Shown here one piece after another: positions 7,409-14,951 of a DNA stretch of 34,189 nt. How positions within the stretch are numbered: position 1 is the first letter of the stretch; every line of letters begins with the position of its first letter. Origin of the DNA: Bacteroidales bacterium (lineage in GTDB: Bacteria; Bacteroidota; Bacteroidia; Bacteroidales; Dysgonomonadaceae); contig JAAYGM010000015.1 of NCBI GenBank assembly GCA_012727735.1, forward strand, positions 1 through 34,189. The letters run 5' to 3'. The notes beneath the pieces were generated by a model that ran no database searches, was not told the DNA's origin, and was given only the letters and a program-made list of their open reading frames with translations. The position numbers were made by a program, and so were the translations under genes.

Positions 7409-8863
7409 TTACTTAACCGTATCAGAGTGGTAAAAAAATGCAGGCAGACTCACCTCACTCTCATTATGATAGGCATCCGAAACGGTTACAAAGTAATAGA
7501 ATGCTTTGTCATTATTCTCAACCTCACGGGTGAAAACAGGTTCTTTCAGGCCTACAGCCAGCAGGTTCCCGGCGTTCTCCCTGTTGAAATCACCTGACTC
7601 ACTCCTGTAGACGTTATAGGTCACCCTGCTGCTTTCATTTTTCAACGACCATTTAAGTTCAAAGGTACCATCCGGCAGCCTCTCGGCACGGATATCGGCC
7701 GGCTTCTCCGGGATGGAGTCAGACAACCATGTCATGGCGGGTAATTTGGCCGGATATGCATAATACTGTTCAAGCGAGGAAAGAATACCTTTGGTATTGG
7801 ATAGTACATTCGCAGTACGGAAGTAAGCCTGCCCATGCACGTTTTTCTCTCTTGTATAATCCACCTGATTGAGAATATCCTGTCGTGACCACCCTAGCTC
7901 TATCATCTGGTATGCACCCAGACCGGGTACCACAATCCGCTTGTTACCATTCACCATCCAGTCATCAAGAAAGGGATAGAAAAGTTGATCCTTGTAGTAC
8001 ATCATCGGGTACAATGCATCGTGCTTACCTGTTTTCATCCATTTTGCCGCATCCTGATAGACAGTCTCGAACGCAGTCCATCCATGACCATTATTGCCCA
8101 AAGCGCGATACCTGCCCAGGGGGGAGCTGCTCACCTGTACCCAGGGTTTTTGTTTTTTCACCAGATCATATGCTTTGGTCACGAAGCGGGTGATGTTATC
8201 CCTGCGCCAATCGGCACGTGATTTCCCTTTCCCGTGCAGTCGATACATCCCGTCATCGGGAAACTGGCCTCTGTTGTCGGGATAACGGATGTAATCGAAA
8301 TGAATCCCATCCACATCATAATTGGTTACGATCTCTTTCACTATTGAGAGCAGATAATCATCGGTTCGGGGATTACCGGGATCAAGAAACCATTCACCTT
8401 TGAATTTTTTCGTGAGGGAAGGATTCTTTTTCGTGACCGATCGTGCTCCCAAACTTCTTACATGCTTATCTCCTCCTAGTGGATAAGTCACTATCCAGGC
8501 ATGGCATACAAGTCCTCTCTTGTGACACTCTTCCAGCACAAAAGCCAGTGGATCAAATTTCTTATCTCCGTATCCTCCGGTGATAATCAATGATGACATC
8601 GGTTCAATTATGGACTCATACATCAGCTCACCCCTGGCACGCACCTGAAACATAACCGTGTTGAAATTGTTTTTTTTCAGGTCGTCCAGTATAGATATCA
8701 GCTCATTTTTCTGCATCTCCCGGCTACTTCTGTTTCGCGGCCAATCCAGTCCGTAGTTCGTTGTCAGCCAGACAGCTCTCACCTCTGTTGCAGGCAGATC
8801 GGAAGATAGAATCAGCGGGCTGCTGCATAACAGGAGGATGAGCAAAAGATATATTTTGTTCAT
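7409..8863 (-). CDS. Secreted GHL10/DUF187-type glycoside hydrolase-like protein
   Basis: A 484-residue exported protein. The signal peptide is at residues 1-20; a Cys at residue 13 is not in a good lipobox. The main domain (about 25-370) is a TIM-barrel of the glycosyl-hydrolase-like 10 family (PF02638, YngK type): it opens with EVRAVWLTTNYGLDWP, has VDGIHFDYIRYPD as the strand carrying acidic residues, and ends in the VPGLGAY segment. A C-terminal fibronectin III-like module (about 385-478; FELKWSL to YNVYRSE) follows. Relatives act on peptidoglycan-related or other glycans, but the substrate is not known. A -7 box lies 29 nt upstream. Confidence 0.88.
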   Translation of the reverse strand: MNKIYLLLILLLCSSPLILSSDLPATEVRAVWLTTNYGLDWPRNRSSREMQKNELISILDDLKKNNFNTVMFQVRARGELMYESIIEPMSSLIITGGYGDKKFDPLAFVLEECHKRGLVCHAWIVTYPLGGDKHVRSLGARSVTKKNPSLTKKFKGEWFLDPGNPRTDDYLLSIVKEIVTNYDVDGIHFDYIRYPDNRGQFPDDGMYRLHGKGKSRADWRRDNITRFVTKAYDLVKKQKPWVQVSSSPLGRYRALGNNGHGWTAFETVYQDAAKWMKTGKHDALYPMMYYKDQLFYPFLDDWMVNGNKRIVVPGLGAYQMIELGWSRQDILNQVDYTREKNVHGQAYFRTANVLSNTKGILSSLEQYYAYPAKLPAMTWLSDSIPEKPADIRAERLPDGTFELKWSLKNESSRVTYNVYRSESGDFNRENAGNLLAVGLKEPVFTREVENNDKAFYYFVTVSDAYHNESEVSLPAFFYHSDTVK

Positions 8864-9168
8864 TAATTAAAATCGTTCTAAATTTTGCATGCAAATATAT
8901 AGTAAAAAAACTGTTTTTACACTGCTTTCTGATATCATTTATTGCCAGATTCTGATTTGATCCCATTTGAATAATCCTGCAGAAAAAGAGATTTGCATTT
9001 CTGTTATAAATGTTTAAATCTTCTCTCATTAAAGAAAACATTCGTGTAACATAATTGTTAATAAGTTACATCTACCATTTTCTGTTCAGGCTTTTATTTT
9101 TAATTAATTCACATTACACCTCTGAAAAAATTGGCACTTCAGGGAGATAACTTACATAACTGCTTTTT
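8864..9168. other. 305-nt divergent intergenic region
   Basis: AT-rich spacer between the GHL10 gene (-) and the TonB receptor gene (+). It holds the -7 box on - listed separately. I see no convincing TAnnTTTG on + for the receptor, no coding frame with family resemblance, no clear hairpin and no RNA gene. Confidence 0.6.
8892..8899 (-). promoter_or_regulatory. Candidate -7 box for the GHL10 gene
   Basis: On - the sequence reads TATATTTG, matching TAnnTTTG, 29 nt before the start codon at 8863. No TTTG is seen at the -33 spacing, so this rests on one box. Confidence 0.4.
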
Positions 9169-11562
9169 ATGAGAAAACCTATTTTAATTTCGCTCCTACT
9201 TGTCATTAGTTTTATTACCTATGCCCAAAAAGGAACGATTGAGGGCCGTGTATACAACGAGAAGAACAACGAACCGCTGGAGTTTGCCACCATCCAGATC
9301 CAGGGAACACTGATCGGGTCCACCACCGACCTGAATGGCAAGTTTATCTTCACCGGGATCGACCCTGGATTCGTGCGGCTGATCGTCAGCTACGTGGGCT
9401 TTGAGACCACCGTCTCAGCAGAGATACAGGTGTTGGGCAACCAGACCACCTTCATCGACATCGCCGTACCGGAGTCATCCACCCTGATCAGCGAGGTGGT
9501 GATCCGCCCCAACGTGAACCTGAAAAAGATCGAGAGTCCAGTCTCGTTTGCCACGGTGAGTGTCAAGGATATAGAGAAGGCCGCCGGCGTGAACCGTGAT
9601 GTCTCCAAGGTGCTTCAGACCCTGCCGGGTGTGGGAGCGACCGATCCCAACCGCAACGACCTGATCGTGCGGGGTGGCGGTCCCTCGGAGAATGTCTTCT
9701 ACCTCGACGGCGTGGAGATCCCCATCATCAATCACTTCGCCACACAGGGCTCCTCAGGGGGTGCCGTGGGGGTGATCAACCCCGACTTCGTGAGGGAGAT
9801 TAATTTCTACACAGGCGCTTTCCCCGCCAGCCGCTCCAACGCACTGAGTTCGGTGATGGACATCCGCCAGAAGGACGGCAGCAGCGACCGCATCCACACG
9901 AAGCTTGCCGTGGGTGCCTCCGATGCCGCCTTCACCCTGGATGGTCCCATCGGCGAGAAATCTACCTTTATCGTCTCCGCCCGTCAGTCCTACCTGCAGT
10001 TGCTCTTCAAGCTGATCGGACTGCCTTTCCTGCCGACCTACAACGACTTCCAGGTGAAGTACAAGTATAAGATCGACCAGAAGAACGAGCTCTCCTTCAT
10101 CGGCATCGGCGCCATCGACAACATGACGCTCAACACTGGGTTGCAGGAGACAGGCACCGAGGCACAGAAGTACCTGCTCAACTACCTGCCCATCTACGAG
10201 CAGTGGAACTACGCCGTGGGAGCTGTTTACAAGCATTTCAGCGACCGTTACTTCGACACTTGGGTGCTGAGCAGGAACATGCTGCGCAACAACAACTACA
10301 AGTATGAGAACAACGACGAGGCGCGGCCCAAGATCTCCGACTATCGTTCGGATGAGGCGGAGAACAAACTGCGCTTCGAGCGCAGCTATCCCGACCTGCC
10401 TGTCAAGATCCTGGTGGGTGCGGGGTTGACCTATTCGCACTACACCAACAGTACCAACCGCAAGGCGTTCGTGGATGGCTCGCTCACCGACCTGATCTAC
10501 AGCACCGACCTCCACCTCTGGGCCTATCAGGCGTTCATACAGGCATCGGATACCTACTACGACGACCGGCTCTCCCTCTCACTGGGTATCAACACCATTG
10601 GCAACAACTACAACAAAAATATGGGAAATCCGCTCAATCAGATCTCCCCCCGCTTCTCCGCCTCTTACCGGATCAGTGACAAGTGGGACCTCAACGGCAA
10701 CATAGGGCGCTATGCCATGCGGCCTGCCTACACCACCCTGGGCTACAAGGATGCGGATGGCAACTTCGCCAATCAGAACGAGCAGTTGAAGCACATCATC
10801 TCCAACCAGGCGATTGCCGGCTTTGAGTTTCGCCCCTCCGACATCACCCGCTTCAATCTGGAAGGTTTCTACAAGCAGTATGAAAACTACCCTCTCTCGG
10901 TGAGGGAAGGAATCAGCATCGCCGGCAAGGGTACCGACTATGGTCAGATCGGTGATGAGGAGATTATCTCCACAGGCAAGGGACGTGCATACGGGATCGA
11001 GTTTTCCGGGAAGCTTTTTGACTGGAAGAAGCTCAACAGCACGGTGACCTACACGCTCTTCAAAAGTGAGTTCACCGACAACGATGGCACCTACCGTCCT
11101 TCCAACTGGGATACCCGTCACATGGTCAACCTGATCAGTAGCTACCGGCTGCCGCGTAACTGGAACATCTCCATGCGCTGGCGCTACGTGGGAGGTGCCC
11201 CCTACTCTCCCGTCGATATGGAGCTCTCTGGCAGCAAGGCGGCCTGGAGCGTCACCAACCAGGCTTATATCGACTATACGAACTACAACACCCAGCGGTT
11301 AAAAAACGCACACCAGCTGGACCTGCGTATCGACAAAGAGTTCTATTATAAGCAATGGATGCTGAACCTCTATGCCGACGTGCAGAACGCCTACAACTTC
11401 CAGTCAGAGAACCCGCCTATTTACACGAACAGGACACCGGAAGGATTGGTGATGGATTCATCCTACGATCCCGGCATCCCCGAGGGGAGGCAGGAACTGA
11501 GAAAGATAGAGACCTACAGCGGTACCGTGTTGCCCACTATAGGAATCATTATTAAAATATAA
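9169..11562 (+). CDS. TonB-dependent outer-membrane receptor with CarboxypepD_reg-like N-domain
   Basis: A 797-residue outer-membrane transporter. Signal peptide at 1-19 (SFITYAQ), then a carboxypeptidase-regulatory-like domain (about 22-105; GTIEGRVYNEKNNEPLEFAT and YVGFE), a plug domain (about 120-235; VLQTLPGVG, DLIVRGGGPSENVFYLDGVE) and a 22-strand-type barrel to the C-terminus (VLPTIGIIIKI). At under 800 residues it is not a SusC protein, which run to about 1000, and no SusD partner follows. Family relatives import siderophores, metals or small molecules; the substrate is unknown. The gene is much richer in G+C than its neighbours (38 of 60 bases in 9841-9900). A DUF2271-like secreted protein follows after 91 nt. 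Confidence 0.92.
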   Translation: MRKPILISLLLVISFITYAQKGTIEGRVYNEKNNEPLEFATIQIQGTLIGSTTDLNGKFIFTGIDPGFVRLIVSYVGFETTVSAEIQVLGNQTTFIDIAVPESSTLISEVVIRPNVNLKKIESPVSFATVSVKDIEKAAGVNRDVSKVLQTLPGVGATDPNRNDLIVRGGGPSENVFYLDGVEIPIINHFATQGSSGGAVGVINPDFVREINFYTGAFPASRSNALSSVMDIRQKDGSSDRIHTKLAVGASDAAFTLDGPIGEKSTFIVSARQSYLQLLFKLIGLPFLPTYNDFQVKYKYKIDQKNELSFIGIGAIDNMTLNTGLQETGTEAQKYLLNYLPIYEQWNYAVGAVYKHFSDRYFDTWVLSRNMLRNNNYKYENNDEARPKISDYRSDEAENKLRFERSYPDLPVKILVGAGLTYSHYTNSTNRKAFVDGSLTDLIYSTDLHLWAYQAFIQASDTYYDDRLSLSLGINTIGNNYNKNMGNPLNQISPRFSASYRISDKWDLNGNIGRYAMRPAYTTLGYKDADGNFANQNEQLKHIISNQAIAGFEFRPSDITRFNLEGFYKQYENYPLSVREGISIAGKGTDYGQIGDEEIISTGKGRAYGIEFSGKLFDWKKLNSTVTYTLFKSEFTDNDGTYRPSNWDTRHMVNLISSYRLPRNWNISMRWRYVGGAPYSPVDMELSGSKAAWSVTNQAYIDYTNYNTQRLKNAHQLDLRIDKEFYYKQWMLNLYADVQNAYNFQSENPPIYTNRTPEGLVMDSSYDPGIPEGRQELRKIETYSGTVLPTIGIIIKI

Positions 11563-11653
11563 ATTTATTGGCGGAATTTTGTTCTATTTATAATAAACTG
11601 AAACAGACCCTTTCCGCAAGCATCAAAGAGGTAATCTAAAAACAAAGAGAAAG

Positions 11654-12382
11654 ATGAAAACAAAACTCTCATTGCTGTTATTGGTTTTACTGGGAATAGT
11701 ATTCTCTGCGCAAAAGAGACCAGCGAAAGTTGATTATTATACCTACGGAGAAAAAAACAGTACATCGGAAATCAGCCTGCGGTTTGAAAAAGGCAGACAC
11801 CACAACCACCCGCTTTTTGCTATATGGCTGGCAGACAGCACAGGAAAGTATATCGAGACACTCTACGTATCGGAGAGTATCGGTAAAGGTATTTTTAAAA
11901 GGGGTAGCAGAAGAACCGGCAGATGGATGGCCGGTGAGATAGAACGACCGGCATCACTCCCATACTGGACGCATCAGCGGAATGTGAAAAATGAAAAGGA
12001 AACACTGATGCCCACAAACAAGCTTCCTGTAGCGGATGTCTATACTGGTGCTACTCCTAAAAATTCATTTATGATGACTCTCTTCACCAGCGAAAAACTC
12101 AACGGCAGATACCGCATTTATGTTGAGCTGAATCAATCGTGGGACTGGAATGAATACTGGACCAATAATAAATTTCCGGGTGACAAAGAATACATGACCT
12201 CCAGTCAGCCAGCCCTGGTATATATGGCTTGTATCGACACGAAAAAAAGGGAAGAGGAGATCACTCTCACACCTGTCGGACACAGCCACTATGCTGGTGA
12301 AAACGGGGAGTTGTTCCCTGATCTCAACACACTCACAACGGCATTGGAAATAGCAGATAAAATCACTGTCTCACTGAAATAG
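11654..12382 (+). CDS. Secreted DUF2271-like protein
   Basis: A 242-residue exported protein with a signal peptide at 1-19 (LLGIVFSAQ). The body matches what I recall of DUF2271: HPLFAIWLADSTGKYIETLYV, then ASLPYWTHQR, then VADVYTGATPKNSFMMTL and a GRYRIYVELN strand. Proteins of this kind often sit near TonB receptors, PepSY proteins or ApbE-type flavin transferases. No such extra partners are present here. The function is unknown; a role with the preceding receptor in uptake of a metal complex is an inference from position only. It is followed by a bidirectional terminator. Confidence 0.7.
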   Translation: MKTKLSLLLLVLLGIVFSAQKRPAKVDYYTYGEKNSTSEISLRFEKGRHHNHPLFAIWLADSTGKYIETLYVSESIGKGIFKRGSRRTGRWMAGEIERPASLPYWTHQRNVKNEKETLMPTNKLPVADVYTGATPKNSFMMTLFTSEKLNGRYRIYVELNQSWDWNEYWTNNKFPGDKEYMTSSQPALVYMACIDTKKREEEITLTPVGHSHYAGENGELFPDLNTLTTALEIADKITVSLK

Positions 12383-12446
12383 AATCTGATTGGTCCGATT
12401 CAACAGAAAGGAAAATAAGCTGCTTGATGATATGCTATAGAAAAAA

Positions 12447-12486
12447 GAAACGCTCCGGAACAAATGTACCGGAGCGTTTCCTTTTT
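12447..12486. terminator. Bidirectional terminator between DUF2271-like gene and tRNA-Gly
   Basis: GAAACGCTCCGG (12447-12458) pairs with CCGGAGCGTTTC (12469-12480) around a 10-nt loop, followed by CTTTTT on + and preceded by AAAAAA, which gives a T run on -. It can end both the + gene at 12382 and the - tRNA transcript. Confidence 0.88.
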
Positions 12487-12520
12487 ACTATCTAGCCTTT
12501 AAATGTGATGGCTTCTTCTG

Positions 12521-12704
<184 letters not shown>

Positions 12705-12778
12705 TCCAGGATCAGTTTCACAACATGAAAGCTATTTTGCAATTGAAACAAACTCGTTGCAGGCTCAATTTGCGGCTA

Positions 12779-12809
12779 CAAAGATAGCCTTAAGTTTTGT
12801 TATTTCAAA
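12779..12809 (-). promoter_or_regulatory. Bacteroidetes-type promoter of the tRNA-Gly transcript
   Basis: On - a TTTG (12806-12809) is followed after 19 nt by TATCTTTG (12779-12786), a full match to the -33 TTTG / -7 TAnnTTTG pattern. Transcription should begin near 12772, giving a leader that contains the tRNA half before the intact tRNA. Confidence 0.75.
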
Positions 12810-12819
12810 AATTATTGGA

Positions 12820-13296
12820 CTAGAATTTTAACAAAGAAGCAATTTTTTCCAGATAATGGGCATCCACTTCGTTAAAACTGTCCACATCGTCACTGTCCAC
12901 ATCGAGCACTGCCTCAACATCACCCTCTTTCAACAGCGGGATTACGATCTCCGACCGGGAGAGGGAGCTGCAGGCGATATGTCCGGGGAAGATATCTACA
13001 TCAGGGACGAGAATTGTTCGCTTTTCTTTCCATGCTGTTCCGCACACACCTCTGCCAAATGTAATGCGTGTACAGGCAACAGGACCCTGAAACGGACCGA
13101 GCACCAGCTGATCACCCACCACCCTGTAAAAACCTACCCAGAAGTATCCGAGTGCCTCTTTCAGTGCAGAAGCGATATTCGCCATGTTGGCAATCAGATC
13201 GGGTTCATCTTCTGTCAACGCTTTCAGTTGCGGGTAGATCGATTCGTATATCTCTATTTTCGACCCCTCTTTCGGAATAGTTAAATCTTCAGCCAT
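12820..13296 (-). CDS. msrC: Free methionine-(R)-sulfoxide reductase (GAF domain, fRMsr)
   Basis: A 158-residue single GAF-domain enzyme that reduces free methionine-R-sulfoxide in the cytoplasm, using thiols. The three family cysteines are present as Cys75 (ACTRI), Cys85 (GVCGTAW) and Cys109 (HIACSS), with the 10 and 24 residue spacings of the E. coli enzyme (Cys84, Cys94, Cys118). Other hallmarks are YFWVGFYR and GPFQG. I set the start at 13296; the longer frame to 13362 would run through the hairpin at 13316-13347 and adds non-homologous residues. It follows the OmpA lipoprotein gene on the same strand. Confidence 0.93.
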   Translation of the reverse strand: MAEDLTIPKEGSKIEIYESIYPQLKALTEDEPDLIANMANIASALKEALGYFWVGFYRVVGDQLVLGPFQGPVACTRITFGRGVCGTAWKEKRTILVPDVDIFPGHIACSSLSRSEIVIPLLKEGDVEAVLDVDSDDVDSFNEVDAHYLEKIASLLKF

Positions 13297-13315
13297 TTTT
13301 TTTTTGATAAAACGT

Positions 13316-13347
13316 AAAATCGCGTCACCAGAGAGGCAACGCGATTT
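13316..13347 (-). terminator. Hairpin after the OmpA lipoprotein gene
   Basis: AAATCGCGT (13317-13325) pairs with ACGCGATTT (13339-13347). On - the stem is followed by TTTTACG, and it lies 28 nt past the stop of the gene at 13375. It is either a terminator or an attenuator upstream of the methionine sulfoxide reductase gene. Confidence 0.65.
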
Positions 13348-13374
13348 CATATTGTTATACAATAAGTTCAGAGA

Positions 13375-14055
13375 TTATTGTGCCTGTTCCTTGGCTTCCT
13401 GAATCATCTTGGCATTGGGAAGGATAAAGACTTCCACACGGCGGTTCTGAGCCCTTCCTTCAACAGTGCTGTTGTCTGCGACAGGTTGTGCTGAACCATA
13501 GCCATCAGATGCGATACGGGCACCGGAAACACCTTTGGCAAGAAGATAGTTGTATACCGATTCGGCACGACGTTGTGACAGTGGATTGTTGATGGCATCA
13601 CTACCTGTGCTGTCGGTATGTCCGTAGATTCTTACATCTGTATCAGGATTATTCTGTAGTGAAGTGGCAAATTTATCGAGAGAAGCACGTGAAGCGGTGT
13701 TCAATGTGCTTGAGTTTGTTGCGAACAGGATACCCGATTCAAAAGTAACCTTGATGGCTTCTCCTGCGTTTACTTTTTCTACCTGAGCACCTTCAATCTG
13801 TTCCAGCTCAGCTGCCTGTTTGTCCATCTTGTTACCGATGATGGCACCTGCTGTACCACCCAATACTGCACCAATCCCGGCACCTATGGCTGCACCTTTA
13901 CCGCCACCGGCAATAGCACCTACACCGGCACCTACAGCAGCACCCGCACCGGCACCTATACCACCGCCTTTAACGGTTCTGTTTAAACCGCAACTGGAAA
14001 ATACCAATGCACTACCTAATAATGCGATGGTGAATAATTTTGAAAATTGTTTCAT
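13375..14055 (-). CDS. OmpA-family lipoprotein with glycine-zipper segment
   Basis: A 226-residue outer-membrane lipoprotein. The signal peptide ends in a lipobox with Cys22 (LVFSSC). Residues 30-75 are a glycine-zipper stretch (GGGIGAGAGAAVGAG and AGAIIGNKMDKQ), likely membrane-associated. The C-terminal OmpA domain (about 100-220) binds peptidoglycan and shows VRIYGHTDSTGSDAINNPLS then QRRAESVYNYL and GYGSAQPVADN. It resembles YiaD. I used the start at 14055 (MKQFSKLF), as the four extra residues of the longer frame add nothing to the signal peptide. It is followed by a hairpin and then the methionine sulfoxide reductase gene. Confidence 0.93.
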   Translation of the reverse strand: MKQFSKLFTIALLGSALVFSSCGLNRTVKGGGIGAGAGAAVGAGVGAIAGGGKGAAIGAGIGAVLGGTAGAIIGNKMDKQAAELEQIEGAQVEKVNAGEAIKVTFESGILFATNSSTLNTASRASLDKFATSLQNNPDTDVRIYGHTDSTGSDAINNPLSQRRAESVYNYLLAKGVSGARIASDGYGSAQPVADNSTVEGRAQNRRVEVFILPNAKMIQEAKEQAQ

Positions 14056-14117
14056 AGCTAGTCTCATTTTTTTATAAATAATTTTTTTCTATTTTGGTTG
14101 ATTTGTGAATTGTCTTA

Positions 14118-14441
14118 TCAATCAAATAGATTCAGTGTATCGCAATAGGCCAGCTCACCGGCAACAATCGCTTCTATCTGTTCATCAGAAAACTCTCTGA
14201 TTGCATCTTTACGGGCATTTTTGATGATGAATTCCAACAATTCGTCTTCATCAATTTCAATCTCAGTATCATCATTTTCATCCAAAAAACCTTTTTCTTC
14301 ATAGAATTCATAGATCAAATCAACAATGTAATTGATTTCATCGTCAGAAAACTTATGATGCATCTCTTCCGGTAAATGCTCCTGGATAAATTTCAGAGAA
14401 TCATCTTCGTCGTACTCAAGTACTTTTTTTTCATCACTCAT
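14118..14441 (-). CDS. Small acidic protein with internal duplication, function unknown
   Basis: A 107-residue, strongly acidic, soluble protein without signal peptide or membrane segment. I do not assign a family, though similar small proteins occur in Bacteroidales as I recall. Two halves align without gaps at an offset of 53 residues: 10-41 (YDEDDSLKFI then KFSDDEINYIV) and 63-94 (IDEDELLEFI then EFSDEQIEAIV). Both repeats have the pattern FI-x(11)-FSD-[DE]-x-I-x-x-IV, so the protein is likely two tandem helical units. One Cys (100) is near the end. It lies upstream of the OmpA gene on the same strand. Confidence 0.8.
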   Translation of the reverse strand: MSDEKKVLEYDEDDSLKFIQEHLPEEMHHKFSDDEINYIVDLIYEFYEEKGFLDENDDTEIEIDEDELLEFIIKNARKDAIREFSDEQIEAIVAGELAYCDTLNLFD

Positions 14442-14486
14442 AACAAAACATTTTAACTATTTAACGCACAAATGAAAATAAACAAA

Positions 14487-14512
14487 AGGTCTCTCTTTGT
14501 CCTTGCAGACCT
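14487..14512 (-). promoter_or_regulatory. Leader hairpin upstream of the acidic protein gene
   Basis: AGGTCT (14487-14492) pairs with AGACCT (14507-14512). On - the stem is followed by TTTGTTTATT, so it looks like a small terminator or attenuator about 45 nt before the start at 14441. The stem is only six base pairs. Confidence 0.35.
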
Positions 14513-14891
14513 CTTTACCGGTAAAACCAATAAGAATACCATCTGCAGTAGGTTAAACAAATATCGAAAAAATATGTTCACCCTTCTTGTAAACTCTTTT
14601 TAATTTCTGTTACCTGTAGTTATTCTCTACATTCCTGTCAGACTGCTAATTTTTTTCATTCAACTGATCATTATCCTCATAGAACAACTTTAATTGTATT
14701 ATCATCTTTATAAACATTTATTTTATGTCTTTCACACAAATTGATGCAAGCAGATTATCCAAGGGTTTATCAGCCACCACCTCACATTTCATAGAGATAC
14801 TGGCAGCCCGGCACTCCGGCAAACAACCGGATGCCATAGAGGCTTGACAGAAGTCTGTGATGAATTGAAAGAACTGTTGATCTGCATCATA

Positions 14892-14927
14892 AAAAGGCCC
14901 GGGAGCGTGAAAGCTTCCGGGCCTTTT
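14892..14927. terminator. Strong bidirectional terminator after yidC
   Basis: AAAAGGCCCGGGAGC (14892-14906) pairs with GCTTCCGGGCCTTTT (14913-14927), one G-T wobble, 6-nt loop. It is T-flanked on both strands and begins 25 nt past the yidC stop on -. Confidence 0.9.
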
Positions 14928-14951
14928 ACATAACTCATTCAAAAGGATGGT

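Larger units (their letters stand above)
14442..14951. other. 510-nt intergenic region between acidic protein gene and yidC
   Basis: Holds the small leader hairpin at 14487-14512 and the yidC terminator at 14892-14927. The middle part (14520-14880) is AT-rich with no convincing gene. A 41-codon + frame from 14725 (MSFTQIDASRLSKG) has no recognised relative and is not called. Confidence 0.6.

Noticed and set aside
9754-10515. 253-residue antisense frame inside the TonB receptor gene
   Set aside because: Long frames opposite a GC-rich gene are expected; the frame has no family resemblance and the + gene is clearly coding.
14725-14850. Small + frame MSFTQIDASRLSKG (41 codons) ahead of the yidC terminator
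   Set aside because: No recognised relative, no promoter or Shine-Dalgarno, and the terminator is explained by yidC.
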